A stretch of 64,000 bases of DNA from CAJWPI01 sp964635015 (GTDB taxonomy: Bacteria; Pseudomonadota; Gammaproteobacteria; Magnimaribacterales; Magnimaribacteraceae): NCBI GenBank assembly GCA_964635015.1, contig CAZWMS010000004.1:3968-67967 (forward strand). The letters are read 5' to 3'. Within the stretch, counting starts at the first letter, position 1; each line of letters begins with the position of its first letter. Position numbers and translations under genes: made by a program. Shown one piece after another: positions 8,528 to 18,438 of this stretch. The notes beneath the pieces were generated by a model. It did not search any database. It saw nothing but the letters and a program-made list of their open reading frames with translations, and was not told the origin of the DNA.

Positions 8528-9477
8528 GTAGTATCAAGTATGCTTAAGATCAATTGATCAAAACCTATCCCTTCTATATCTGCAGACTTAGGAAGAAGAC
8601 TAGTTCTAGTAAGGCCTGGAACTGTATTTATTTCAATAAGCTGAAAATTTCCTTCTAAGTCTTTTATAAAGTCTATCCTCCCCCAACCAGAACAACCTAA
8701 ACAAGAAAAAGCATGCCAAGCAAAATCTTTAATATCTGATAATTCTTCAACTGAGAGTTGTGATTTTAAATATTGAGTTTCATTACTAATATATTTAGCA
8801 TCAAAATCATAAAAATTATTCTTAGGAATGATTGAGATGGGTGTCAAAGTTCTTTTATCTAGAACAGGAACAGTAATTTCCTCTCCATCAATAAAAGCTT
8901 CAACTATTAAATTGTCATCATACTTAAGAGCTTCCTTCATAGCTTCTTCCAGAGTACCTTGGTTTGGATGGACTATGCTTATTCCTAAGCTAGAACCCTC
9001 TTTAGCTGGTTTAACCACAAATGACTTATTTAAAGATGTTACATCTTTCTCACTAGACAAATAAGGTATTGTTTCTGTCATTTTAGATCCTGCTTTCTTT
9101 ATTTCTACAAAATCTGGAGTTGGTAAGCCTAAATCCCGCCAAACTTTCTTAGTTTCACATTTATTTATACTAATTTTACAAGCTTCTGAACTACTTCCTG
9201 TGAATTGAATACCTTGATCCTCCAATAACTTTTGAATAAAACCATCTTCACCTCCTTTACCATGTAGTGCGATAAATACTAAGTCTAAATTTTCTAAAAC
9301 TTCCAAAGCATGATCTTCTGATAGTAAATCTACCCTTTTTACATTTAATCCTTGGTCTTTTAATGACTCAAAAACTTCATTACCAGTTTTAATAGAAATT
9401 TCTCTTTCTGTTGACCAACCACCCATTAATACTGATATTTCTCTATTCAGAAACTTTGCAGTGTCAATTTCAAACAT
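8518..9477 (-). CDS. ddl: D-alanine--D-alanine ligase
   Basis: Makes D-Ala-D-Ala for the peptidoglycan stem peptide. The 319-residue ATP-grasp enzyme has LMGGWSTEREIS at the N-terminus, ALHGKGGEDG near residue 74, the VKPAKEGSSLGI grasp segment, and EINTVPGLTRTSLLPK near the end. It begins 3 nt after murC and is the last gene of the division/wall cluster here. In most relatives ftsQ-ftsA-ftsZ would follow; instead rpsF does, 91 nt downstream. No murB sits between murC and ddl. Confidence 0.96.
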   Translation of the reverse strand: MFEIDTAKFLNREISVLMGGWSTEREISIKTGNEVFESLKDQGLNVKRVDLLSEDHALEVLENLDLVFIALHGKGGEDGFIQKLLEDQGIQFTGSSSEACKISINKCETKKVWRDLGLPTPDFVEIKKAGSKMTETIPYLSSEKDVTSLNKSFVVKPAKEGSSLGISIVHPNQGTLEEAMKEALKYDDNLIVEAFIDGEEITVPVLDKRTLTPISIIPKNNFYDFDAKYISNETQYLKSQLSVEELSDIKDFAWHAFSCLGCSGWGRIDFIKDLEGNFQLIEINTVPGLTRTSLLPKSADIEGIGFDQLILSILDTTCL

Positions 9478-9480
9478 CTT

Positions 9481-10875
9481 TTATTTTTTTAGTTCTGAAA
9501 TTTTGAGAGAAAAATCAGAAATATTACCCGCACCTTGAATTAAAAGAACCGAATCTTTATCAGTTTGAATATGACTTAATATTTCAACTAAATTAGAAAA
9601 AGAATCCGAAAGGTAAACTTTTTTAAAACCTTGTTTTTTTAGTTCTTTCTCTAAAATTGTGGAACTAATTTCCTTGATCTTCTTTTCACCAGCAGGGTAT
9701 ATAGGAAGTAAAATTAAATTATCTACAAGTTGTAAAACTTTAATAAAGTTCTCAAATAGATCTTTAGTTCTAGAGAACCTATGGGGTTGAAATACCATAG
9801 TTACTTCCTTTTTGGGAAAGATATTTCTTATAGTTTCTATGGTGTTTTTTAATTCTGTTGGGTGATGTCCATAATCGTCTACAACAAAATTTAGGTTATT
9901 ATTTATTTCTATTTTTCCTAAAAAACTCATTCTTCTACTTACTCCTTGGAATTTATTCAATGCATTTTGTATGTTTAAAATGGATATCTCTTCTTCTATT
10001 GCTAAGACTGCTGCTGCAGTAGCATTTAGGACGTTATGTTTCCCAGGCATATTTAAATTGATTTGAAAAGTATTTGATTTACTGCTGATGGAAAATTTAG
10101 ATCTAAACTCAAAAAATGTTAAGTCTTTAACAACATAGTCATTATTTTCTCCAAAACCATAAGAGATAACATGCCTGTTAAAAGAAGGTATTAAATTCTT
10201 TAATATTGGATCATCTCCACATACTACAAGCAGACCATCGAAGGGTAGCTTTTTGCTAAAATCAACGAATGCCCTCTCTAAATTTTTAATATCATTGTTA
10301 TAATTTCTTAAATGATCTTCATCTATATTAGTAATGATTGCTAAGGAAGGCTGAAGCATCAAGAAAGATTTATCACTTTCATCTGCTTCTGCAATCAAAT
10401 ACTCTCCACTTCCCAGCTTGGCATTAGTTGAAAAGCTATTTAGCACACCTCCAACAACAAAGGTTGGGTCTAACATAGCTTCAGCCATTATAGAAGCCAA
10501 TAAGCTTGTTGTAGTTGTCTTGCCGTGAGTTCCGGAAACTGCAATACCCCTTTTCATGTTCATTAAACTAGAAAGAAGTTCAGCTCTAGCTAAGATAGGT
10601 ATCTTGAGTTTTTTTGCTTCTAATAATTCTTCATTTTCTTCTCCTATTGCAGCTGACTTTATCACCATGTCAACTTCTTGAATATTTTTAGCTTTGTGTG
10701 AGTTTTCTATAGTGATACCTAGAAATGAAAGTCTTTCTGTTACAGAACTTAACTTCAAATCAGATCCAGATATTGTGTATCCTTGGTTGAATAAAACTTC
10801 AGCTAATCCACTCATTCCACTTCCCCCTATTCCAATGAAATGGATATGTTTAAGCTTTTTCTTTGTTGAATTCAT
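9481..10875 (-). CDS. murC: UDP-N-acetylmuramate--L-alanine ligase MurC
   Basis: First of the four Mur amide ligases; adds L-Ala to UDP-MurNAc in the cytoplasm. 464 residues: the UDP-binding start HFIGIGGSGMSGLA, the ATP loop SGTHGKTTTTS near residue 117, the DDYGHHPTE central motif and VFQPHRFSRT. The first 26 nt overlap the end of murG; the start is fixed by the conserved N-terminus, which begins only 10 residues after the ATG. Confidence 0.97.
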   Translation of the reverse strand: MNSTKKKLKHIHFIGIGGSGMSGLAEVLFNQGYTISGSDLKLSSVTERLSFLGITIENSHKAKNIQEVDMVIKSAAIGEENEELLEAKKLKIPILARAELLSSLMNMKRGIAVSGTHGKTTTTSLLASIMAEAMLDPTFVVGGVLNSFSTNAKLGSGEYLIAEADESDKSFLMLQPSLAIITNIDEDHLRNYNNDIKNLERAFVDFSKKLPFDGLLVVCGDDPILKNLIPSFNRHVISYGFGENNDYVVKDLTFFEFRSKFSISSKSNTFQINLNMPGKHNVLNATAAAVLAIEEEISILNIQNALNKFQGVSRRMSFLGKIEINNNLNFVVDDYGHHPTELKNTIETIRNIFPKKEVTMVFQPHRFSRTKDLFENFIKVLQLVDNLILLPIYPAGEKKIKEISSTILEKELKKQGFKKVYLSDSFSNLVEILSHIQTDKDSVLLIQGAGNISDFSLKISELKK

Positions 10876-11932
10876 AGATTTTTTTAAAAATATTTTCAGC
10901 TACATCCTTGGCTGTATCAAGTTTAGCTGACTTAGCCATTAAAAGTCTTTTTTCTTCATTAGAGGCTAAATCAGAAATTACTTCTTTCAGTATTTCACTA
11001 TTCTCTTTCTTTGAAACCACTATTTCTGCCAAACCTAGCCCCTTCATATATTTAGCATTAAAATATTGGTGATTATCTGTAGCCCATGGTAAAGGGAGCA
11101 GTATTGCTGGCTTATTCATATAGATTAATTCTGAGACAGTCATTGCACCAGCTCTGCTAATAACTAAATCTGCTGTGTCATACTGTTTTCCTATATCATT
11201 TATGTAAGATTTAACTTTACAATCAACTTTCATCTTAGAATAAAAATCTATCAATCGACTTTCATCAATTTCTCCAGATTGATGGATTATCTTCCAATTT
11301 TTTATTTCTTCTAAATTTTTAAGTGACTTAAGAACTATAGAATTAAGTTGGACTGAACCCTGACTACCCCCAAGAATAAGTAGAGTAAATTTTTTATTGT
11401 GACTTTTATTTATCTGAGATCCTGTGTTGATTAAATTTAATATTTCTTCTCTTAATGGATTGCCCACATATTCAACTTTTGAATTTTTTGTAAATGCATC
11501 CGGAAAACCTTCAAAAACTAAATCAGAAAAGCCAAAAAGTAACTTATTGGCTGTACCAGGAACGCTATTTTGTTCATGAATAAATAGAGGTATATTTAAA
11601 AACTTACATGCTATTCCTGCTCCTAAACTACTGAAATTTCCGCAGGTTAAAACAAAATCAGGGTTAGTCTTTCTTAAAAATATAAATGAGACAAAAAAAG
11701 AATTTAAAAGAGAAATAATGGAAAGTAATTTCCTAAAAATGTTTTTACCTCTAAATCCAGAAGCTTTTATAGCTTTGAATTTAAAATTTTCAAAAGTTGC
11801 AAGTTCTTCTTCTGGAGAATTTCTTCTACCTATCCAATAAATTTTGGAGCCATGTTTCTTAAAAACTTTTGCAATAGCTAGAGCTGGATGTATGTGTCCT
11901 CCAGTTCCACTACTAACAAAAACACCTTTCAT
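10850..11932 (-). CDS. murG: Lipid II synthase MurG (UDP-GlcNAc transferase)
   Basis: Adds GlcNAc to lipid I on the cytoplasmic membrane face. The 360-residue GT-B protein shows the glycine-rich SSGTGGHIHPALA at residues 7-19, the ILGGSQGS motif and the SRAGAMTVSEL nucleotide-binding segment. Its ATG overlaps the ftsW stop by one base (TAATG), so translation is coupled. Confident call. Confidence 0.97.
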   Translation of the reverse strand: MKGVFVSSGTGGHIHPALAIAKVFKKHGSKIYWIGRRNSPEEELATFENFKFKAIKASGFRGKNIFRKLLSIISLLNSFFVSFIFLRKTNPDFVLTCGNFSSLGAGIACKFLNIPLFIHEQNSVPGTANKLLFGFSDLVFEGFPDAFTKNSKVEYVGNPLREEILNLINTGSQINKSHNKKFTLLILGGSQGSVQLNSIVLKSLKNLEEIKNWKIIHQSGEIDESRLIDFYSKMKVDCKVKSYINDIGKQYDTADLVISRAGAMTVSELIYMNKPAILLPLPWATDNHQYFNAKYMKGLGLAEIVVSKKENSEILKEVISDLASNEEKRLLMAKSAKLDTAKDVAENIFKKIYEFNKEKA

Positions 11933-13116
11933 TAAAAACTTGCCCTTCTAGTAAAATTTGCTACTGGCATAGAAGATTTTGTTTCAAAATCTATTCTTAA
12001 GACTAATGCGCATAATGCACACATAATTAATAAATTCGTTCCTCCATAACTAATCAGAGGTAAAGGCAAGCCTTTAGTTGGCATAAGACCTGTAGCTACT
12101 CCTACATTAATTAAAGTATGAAGACCTATTAAGATAGAAGCCCCGTAGCCTAAAAAGAAACCAAAGTGCAGGTTTCTGTTTAAAGCCCTTCTAGCAATGA
12201 ATAAACACCTAAAAGAAAGAAAGAAAAGTGCAGCAACAAGAATAAAAGCTACTAATAATCCCATTTCTTCAACAATAACAGCAAAAATAAAATCAGTATG
12301 GGCTTCAGGAAGATAACCTAGTTTCATAACACCCTCTCCTAAACCAACTCCAAACCACCCTCCTCTTCCTATGGCCATCAATGACAAGGTTAACTGATAT
12401 GCTCCTTCATATTGATTATCTATACTCCAAGGATTCATAAATGACATAATTCTTTCCCACCTATAAGGTACAAAATAAATTAAGGCTAATATACCTATTG
12501 AGCCAAGAATAATTACCAAAAGAAATTGTCTTAATTGAACTCCTGCTAGAAATAATATGGCAAGAACAGTGGTAAAGATTACCGCTGAAGTTCCCAAATC
12601 TGGCTGTAATAAAATAAGAGACACAACTATTACGACTAAAAAAGCTGGCTTAAAAAAACTAAACCAATTTGACTTCAAATCTTGAAGTCTTCTAACTGAA
12701 TATCCTGAAATATAAACTATGGCTATAAATTTCATTAACTCAGAGGGTTGAAGACCAATGGGTCCTATCCTTAACCATCTTAAAGCTCCATTTACCTCAA
12801 TTCCTAACCCGGGAATAAAAATAATAATTAAAAAGAATATTCCAAAACCTAACAGGATTCGATCAAATTTCTCCCAAAAATCCAGAGGTATTGAAATTAT
12901 TAATACAAAAAGTATAAAACCTATTAGTAAATGGATTGATTGCTTTGTAAAAAAATGAAAAGGGTCTCCAGTGAGAGAGTTTGAAAACTCTATAGAGGCA
13001 GTTGCCACTGCTAATAAACCAAAGAATGTTATGGAAGTGAAAAGACCTAGAAAGAGTAAATCTATTTTTCTTAGATCTGGAAAAGAGAGATACTTCTCTA
13101 ACAATCTTTTAATCAT
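11932..13116 (-). CDS. ftsW: Septal peptidoglycan polymerase FtsW
   Basis: SEDS-family glycosyltransferase that polymerises lipid II at the septum with FtsI. 394 residues, mostly about ten hydrophobic helices. Family segments visible are GALRWLRIGPIGLQPSELMK, QPDLGT and the C-terminal PLPLISYGGTNLL. Its place between murD and murG marks it as FtsW rather than the paralogue RodA. The synthase partner FtsI is at 18435. Confidence 0.96.
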   Translation of the reverse strand: MIKRLLEKYLSFPDLRKIDLLFLGLFTSITFFGLLAVATASIEFSNSLTGDPFHFFTKQSIHLLIGFILFVLIISIPLDFWEKFDRILLGFGIFFLIIIFIPGLGIEVNGALRWLRIGPIGLQPSELMKFIAIVYISGYSVRRLQDLKSNWFSFFKPAFLVVIVVSLILLQPDLGTSAVIFTTVLAILFLAGVQLRQFLLVIILGSIGILALIYFVPYRWERIMSFMNPWSIDNQYEGAYQLTLSLMAIGRGGWFGVGLGEGVMKLGYLPEAHTDFIFAVIVEEMGLLVAFILVAALFFLSFRCLFIARRALNRNLHFGFFLGYGASILIGLHTLINVGVATGLMPTKGLPLPLISYGGTNLLIMCALCALVLRIDFETKSSMPVANFTRRASF

Positions 13117-13119
13117 ATT

Positions 13120-14433
13120 TCACACAAAACCAGCCATTTTTTTAAATTTATCTCCTCTATCTTTGTAATCCTTAAACATGTCTTTGCTTGCACAAGCAGG
13201 TGAAAGCATTATCACATCTCCTTTTTTTGAAAGGGATTTTGCATTAGCTAAAGCCTGTTCTAGATCCTTTACGATGGTACATTTAACTTTATCTTGAAGC
13301 GCTTCAATAATTTTTTTTCTGTCTTTTCCAAAAGAAAATATATGCTTTAATGAATCAAGACACCCTAAAGGAATCCTAGAAAGATCTTGGTTCTTTAAAT
13401 CTCCTCCACATAACAATAAAACTCTTTTCTTGCCAAAAAGTTTTTTGCTAGACTTCAATGCTACTTCCAATGAAAGTAAATTAGTTCCTTTAGAATCATT
13501 TATATAAGTAACCCCTTCTTTTTTTCCAAGTATTTCGTATCTATGCGGTAACCTAGTAAAAAAAGATGGAATATTCTTATGTCTAAAAAAAAGTTCTAAA
13601 TCTTGCCTCTTAATTTTTTTAAGCTTTAATAATTTTTGTTTATTAGTCAAAGCAAGATATACAGCTAATACTGCTTTAAAATTAAATAAATCATGAAAAG
13701 GCCAATTCTTACCCATTAAATCAAGAATTTCTTTTTCAAACGGCTTAAGTAGTTCTTGAAAATTAAAGACATTCTTATGGGATAAAAAGCTAGGAATTAA
13801 ATTATTTTCACCTACCAAAGCTACTTGGGAATTAGAAAGAATCTTCTGTTTTATCTTTAGATATTTCTCTATTGATTCATGCCTGTCTAGATGATCCTGA
13901 TCAACATTCAACAAAACTGAAATATCACATTGTAGATCTTTGCTGTGTTCAAGATGAAAACTAGAGACTTCAATAACAGAAATCTGGCTTTTGGACGATA
14001 AAGTATCTAGTGCGGGTTTACCAATATTTCCACAACTAATTACTCTATCTTCCCCATAGATTTCTTTAAGCTGATTATAAGCCATGGTAACTACAGTTGT
14101 TTTCCCGTTAGTGCCTGTAATTAGAATAGTTTTAGATTTTGTTTCCTTTAAAAATATATCTATATCTGTTTCTATTTCAATTCCAAGATTCCTCGCCCTT
14201 GTGAGAACTTTGTTATTAAAAGATATGCCTGGACTTACTAGTACACTTTTTACTTTATCTAAAATACCTTCATCGAATGATCCTAGAGATAAATGTTCCT
14301 TATTTAAACGCTTAAACTGAGAAAGACCTGGAGGGTTTATTCTCGAGTCCATTATTAAGAATGGTAAATTTTTCCTTTTGAGATATCTTAGAAAGGATGC
14401 TCCAGTATCACCAAAACCAAGAACAAGATTCAT
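13120..14433 (-). CDS. murD: UDP-MurNAc-L-alanine--D-glutamate ligase MurD
   Basis: Second Mur ligase, adding D-Glu. The 437-residue protein begins MNLVLGFGDTGASFLRYL, has the ATP loop ITGTNGKTTVV near residue 107, and YINDSKGTN in the central domain. The end has LSPACASKDMFKDYKDRGDKF, a hallmark of MurD. Start ATG 14433 is clear; 22 nt separate it from mraY. Confidence 0.97.
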   Translation of the reverse strand: MNLVLGFGDTGASFLRYLKRKNLPFLIMDSRINPPGLSQFKRLNKEHLSLGSFDEGILDKVKSVLVSPGISFNNKVLTRARNLGIEIETDIDIFLKETKSKTILITGTNGKTTVVTMAYNQLKEIYGEDRVISCGNIGKPALDTLSSKSQISVIEVSSFHLEHSKDLQCDISVLLNVDQDHLDRHESIEKYLKIKQKILSNSQVALVGENNLIPSFLSHKNVFNFQELLKPFEKEILDLMGKNWPFHDLFNFKAVLAVYLALTNKQKLLKLKKIKRQDLELFFRHKNIPSFFTRLPHRYEILGKKEGVTYINDSKGTNLLSLEVALKSSKKLFGKKRVLLLCGGDLKNQDLSRIPLGCLDSLKHIFSFGKDRKKIIEALQDKVKCTIVKDLEQALANAKSLSKKGDVIMLSPACASKDMFKDYKDRGDKFKKMAGFV

Positions 14434-14455
14434 TTAATTTAACTCTTTTTTAATT

Positions 14456-15538
14456 TTATCTAAGTTTAATGGTTACTAGACCTATGAGAACTAACATAAA
14501 AGTAATAATCCAAAATCTAACAATTACCCTCGGCTCTGGCCATCCCTTTAGTTCATAGTGATGATGTATGGGAGCCATCTTGAATACCCTTTTGCCAGTA
14601 AGGTTATAGGAAATAACCTGAACTATAACTGATAAAGTCTCTACCACAAATATACCGCCCATTATTAACAGCACATACTCATGACGAATTATTACTGCAA
14701 TAATCCCCAGGGCTGCTCCTAGTGCAAGCGAACCAACATCTCCCATAAATACTTGGGCTGGGTAAGTGTTGTACCATAGAAAACCGATACCTGAACCAAC
14801 CAAAGCACCACAAAAAACAATCATTTCACCAGTACCAGGCAAAAAGGGTATGTTTAAATATTCAGAATAGATACTGTTTCCTGCAGCATAACCAATTAGA
14901 CCTAATCCACCAGCAACCATCACACAAGGCAAGATAGCTAGTCCGTCTAATCCATCTGTTAAATTAACTGCATTACTAGAGCCTATAATCACTAAATAAG
15001 ATAAAAAAACAAAACCTAAGCCCAAGGGTATTGAAACTTCTTTAAAGAAAGGAACTATTAAGCTTAATTCATGAGGATTACTAGAAGAGTAAAATAAAAA
15101 ATAAGCTGCAGATAAAGCTATAACACTTTGCCAAAAAATCTTACTTAATCCAGAAAGGCCAGCGCTAGACTTCATCCTTATTTTTATGAAATCATCTACC
15201 CACCCTAAAAGACCAAATAGAGTAGTTACACTAAGGGCTACCCATAAATATCTATTTTGTAAATCTCCCCACAAAACAGTGCTTATAAAAATTGAAGAGA
15301 GTATTAAGGCGCCTCCCATAGTTGGAGTGCCTCTTTTACTCCAATGACTGGTAGGACCTTTTTCTCTTACAACCTGACCTACATCTATCTCTTGCATTTT
15401 ATTTATGAACTTTGGACCCAATATAAGAGAGAAGACAAGAGCAGTTAAAGTAGTAGATATAGCTCTGAAAGATAAATAGTCAAAAACCCTAAAGGGACCA
15501 TAGGAATCAGAAAAAAAATTAATAATCTCTAATAACAT
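14456..15538 (-). CDS. mraY: Phospho-MurNAc-pentapeptide translocase MraY
   Basis: Polytopic membrane enzyme that attaches phospho-MurNAc-pentapeptide to undecaprenyl phosphate, giving lipid I. It has about ten membrane segments, the NLTDGLDGLA metal-binding motif, MGDVGSLALG and the HHHYELKGWPE loop near the C-terminus. ATG 15538 (MLLEIINF) overlaps the murF stop as TGATG and is preferred to the adjacent upstream TTG. Confidence 0.97.
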   Translation of the reverse strand: MLLEIINFFSDSYGPFRVFDYLSFRAISTTLTALVFSLILGPKFINKMQEIDVGQVVREKGPTSHWSKRGTPTMGGALILSSIFISTVLWGDLQNRYLWVALSVTTLFGLLGWVDDFIKIRMKSSAGLSGLSKIFWQSVIALSAAYFLFYSSSNPHELSLIVPFFKEVSIPLGLGFVFLSYLVIIGSSNAVNLTDGLDGLAILPCVMVAGGLGLIGYAAGNSIYSEYLNIPFLPGTGEMIVFCGALVGSGIGFLWYNTYPAQVFMGDVGSLALGAALGIIAVIIRHEYVLLIMGGIFVVETLSVIVQVISYNLTGKRVFKMAPIHHHYELKGWPEPRVIVRFWIITFMLVLIGLVTIKLR

Positions 15539-16893
15539 CAATATTCCTTCAATTTATCTGATATTACATCCATATTAGTAAATCTGGAACCCTTGACAAC
15601 AACTACAGAATTCTTATCTAAGACCTTAGCAAGGTAATGAAATAAATCATCATTAGATTCAAAAATTTTTCCCATATTGCCTAAATATTCTAACCCTTCT
15701 ATCCACAAAGAACCTACACAAAGAAACATGTCTATTTTATCTTTAGCATATTTACAAATTTCTGTATGGAATTTCTGTTCTTTTCTACCCAGTTCTCCCA
15801 TCTGCCCAGCAACAAAAATAGATTTTTTTTCTGATAAGTTGCTTATTACATCAATGGCAGCTTTCATTGAATGAGGATTAGAATTATATGAGTCGTCTAT
15901 AAGAGTTGAGCCATTCATTCCTTTATAAGAAGACAGTCTTCTATCAGGCAAAAGGATATTGCTAAAAATAGAACTTAACTCATAAAGATCTAAATCCAAG
16001 ACAACTCCAACAGCTAAAGCTGCACATGCATTCAATGAATTTTGTGTACCTAAGCCATTCATGGAGAATTTAAATTCTTTACCCCTAAAAGAAACTTCAA
16101 AAAAGGTAGAGTTATTAAATAAATCTACCCTTGAATTTCTTAGCATTATGTCTGAATCTTCATTAAAACCAAAAGTGACTAATCTCTTATGATTTATCAA
16201 GCTTTTCCAGTATGGATAAAATTCAGAGTCTCTAGGTAAAACAGCTGCCCCATTATCTTTAATATTTTGAAGAATTGAACCTTTTTCTTTCGCAACTGCC
16301 TTTAGCGAACCTAAACCTTTTAAATGAGAGGCTGCGGCATTTGTAATAAGAGCTATATCAGGTCTAGTCATCTTTGATAAACGATCTATTTCCCCTGGAG
16401 AATTAGTTCCAATTTCAATAACTGAAAAATTAAAATCTTTTTCGATGGAGGATAGAGAAAGAGGAACCCCAATGTGATTATTTTGATTTCCCTGTGTTTT
16501 ATGACATTTACCTTGAGTAGAAAGAAGATGATAAACAATTTCTTTAGTTGTAGTTTTGCCATTACTACCCGTTAATCCAATAATTTGTCCTTTAAAAGCT
16601 TTTCTTTGTTCTTTTGCAAGAAGATCAAGGAACTTGTAAGTACTTTTTACTAGAATGTAAGGTTTTTTTGATTCTATTCTCTTTTCGACTACAAAAGCTG
16701 AAGCCCCTTTAATTCCTGCTTCAGTTAAAAAATTATGGCCATCAAAGTTAGGTCCCTTTAAAGCTATGAAAAGATTACCTTTTTCTATTAGTCTAGAATC
16801 AACGCTTAACCCACTAGTTTTAAAAGTAGGAATGTCTGAAAACAAAACACCTCCTCCCTTTTCTGCAATATCTTTTATGTTGAGACCACTCAT
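15538..16893 (-). CDS. murF: UDP-MurNAc-tripeptide--D-Ala-D-Ala ligase MurF
   Basis: Adds the D-Ala-D-Ala made by Ddl, completing the pentapeptide. 451 residues, with the ATP loop LTGSNGKTTTKE near residue 108, TQGNQNNHIGVPL, and DDSYNSNPHSM in the central domain. It lies 6 nt after murE. Standard order murE-murF-mraY is kept. Confidence 0.97.
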   Translation of the reverse strand: MSGLNIKDIAEKGGGVLFSDIPTFKTSGLSVDSRLIEKGNLFIALKGPNFDGHNFLTEAGIKGASAFVVEKRIESKKPYILVKSTYKFLDLLAKEQRKAFKGQIIGLTGSNGKTTTKEIVYHLLSTQGKCHKTQGNQNNHIGVPLSLSSIEKDFNFSVIEIGTNSPGEIDRLSKMTRPDIALITNAAASHLKGLGSLKAVAKEKGSILQNIKDNGAAVLPRDSEFYPYWKSLINHKRLVTFGFNEDSDIMLRNSRVDLFNNSTFFEVSFRGKEFKFSMNGLGTQNSLNACAALAVGVVLDLDLYELSSIFSNILLPDRRLSSYKGMNGSTLIDDSYNSNPHSMKAAIDVISNLSEKKSIFVAGQMGELGRKEQKFHTEICKYAKDKIDMFLCVGSLWIEGLEYLGNMGKIFESNDDLFHYLAKVLDKNSVVVVKGSRFTNMDVISDKLKEY

Positions 16894-16899
16894 TAAATT

Positions 16900-18438
16900 T
16901 TATAAAGCTCTTATACAGGAATTAACAGCATCAAGATCAGAAAAAAGTTTTTTCTCACCCATTATTTCCTGATAGTTTTCATGTCCTTTTCCAGCTATCA
17001 AGAGCACATTAGTTTGATCGCTCTTCTGTATTTTCTCAATACAATATCTAATGGCCTTTAATCTCTGTGGAATGACCTTGAATAATGACTGGTCTTTACC
17101 TGAAATAATTTGATTAATTATATCCGTTGCCTTTTCTTCTCTTGGGTTATCATTTGTAATAACAACTTTATCAGCAAGCTGGTTAGCAATGGAACCCATC
17201 AAAGGTCTCTTAGATTTATCTCTTTCTCCACCACAACCAAAAAGGCACCATATGTTCCTCTTAGGAAATGAGTCTCTAATCTCTTTTAGAGCATTTGAAA
17301 GAGCATCGGGTGTATGAGCATAATCAATAAAACAGATGTCTTTCTTATTTAAATTTACTCTTTCCATTCTTCCTGGAGGAAATTTAATCTTGTCTAATAA
17401 AGGATAGACTTTAGATAAATCATAGCCAAATGCTGATAGTGCCACGATTGAAGAAACTACGTTAGAAGCCAGAGCTTTTGACATGGTTTTTAAAAAAAAG
17501 GTTTCTTTTAAATTAAAAATATTTGCTTTTAGTTCTACTTTAAGCAGGTCTTCAGTTTCTCTAGAAAAACTATAGATTACATCAATTTTATATGGAATAT
17601 TTTTTTTAATATTGAATCTATCAATTTCTAAAATTTTAATAACTTTAGTAGAAGTAAATCCTTGCCAAGCTTTTAAATCTTTTTCTAATTGAGTTCCTGG
17701 AAGTGAATTTATATTTAACACAGCTATTTTAGGATTAAACTCATTGAATAAAATCATTTTAGATCTTGAATACTCTTTCATATTTTTATGGTAATCCAAG
17801 TGGTCCTGAGAAAAACTTGTAAGAATAGCTACATCAACATCTAAACCATTGAGTCTAGACTGTTTTAGTCCATGCGAAGAGGCTTCTAAGGACACTAGTG
17901 TTATATTGTTAGATCTCATTTTAAATAAAGCTTTCTGTAAATCTATGGGATTAGGAGTCGTCAAAGGAGACTCATTTAAAACCACTTTTTTACTTACTGA
18001 ACTACCTATTGTGCTTAAATAAGCAGACCTCTCTCCAAGTAAATTACCTATTTGAAATAAAGTTTCCACACAAGTAGTTTTGCCATTCGTTCCCGTTACT
18101 ACAAAGGTATTTAATTTCTTAGAAGGTTCGTTATAAAATTTAGAAGAAATAGAACCTACCAAATATCTCAGATTTGGTACAAAAATTACATTATTAACAA
18201 TTTTTTCCTTGTTATCAGACAGAATAGCTATTGCCCCTCTTCTGTTAGCCTCTGTTATAAAATCACTTCCTTTATACTTTTTGCCTTGTATTGCAAAAAA
18301 CAAGTCTCCTTTTTTAATCTTTCTACTATCTAAAGACAAACCACTAACATTGCAATCTTTCATAGATTTGTTAATTTTTATAGGAAAACCACTTAAAAGA
18401 CTTCCCAAATTATGGCTGAATTTCTTCGAATTACTCAT
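16900..18438 (-). CDS. murE: UDP-MurNAc-L-Ala-D-Glu--meso-DAP ligase MurE
   Basis: Adds the third stem-peptide residue. The 512-residue protein has the ATP loop VTGTNGKTTCVE near residue 115 and the DNPR motif (in TNDNPREEK), which selects meso-diaminopimelate over lysine. The peptidoglycan is therefore predicted to be the usual Gram-negative mDAP type. The gene overlaps the ftsI stop by 4 nt. Confidence 0.97.
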   Translation of the reverse strand: MSNSKKFSHNLGSLLSGFPIKINKSMKDCNVSGLSLDSRKIKKGDLFFAIQGKKYKGSDFITEANRRGAIAILSDNKEKIVNNVIFVPNLRYLVGSISSKFYNEPSKKLNTFVVTGTNGKTTCVETLFQIGNLLGERSAYLSTIGSSVSKKVVLNESPLTTPNPIDLQKALFKMRSNNITLVSLEASSHGLKQSRLNGLDVDVAILTSFSQDHLDYHKNMKEYSRSKMILFNEFNPKIAVLNINSLPGTQLEKDLKAWQGFTSTKVIKILEIDRFNIKKNIPYKIDVIYSFSRETEDLLKVELKANIFNLKETFFLKTMSKALASNVVSSIVALSAFGYDLSKVYPLLDKIKFPPGRMERVNLNKKDICFIDYAHTPDALSNALKEIRDSFPKRNIWCLFGCGGERDKSKRPLMGSIANQLADKVVITNDNPREEKATDIINQIISGKDQSLFKVIPQRLKAIRYCIEKIQKSDQTNVLLIAGKGHENYQEIMGEKKLFSDLDAVNSCIRAL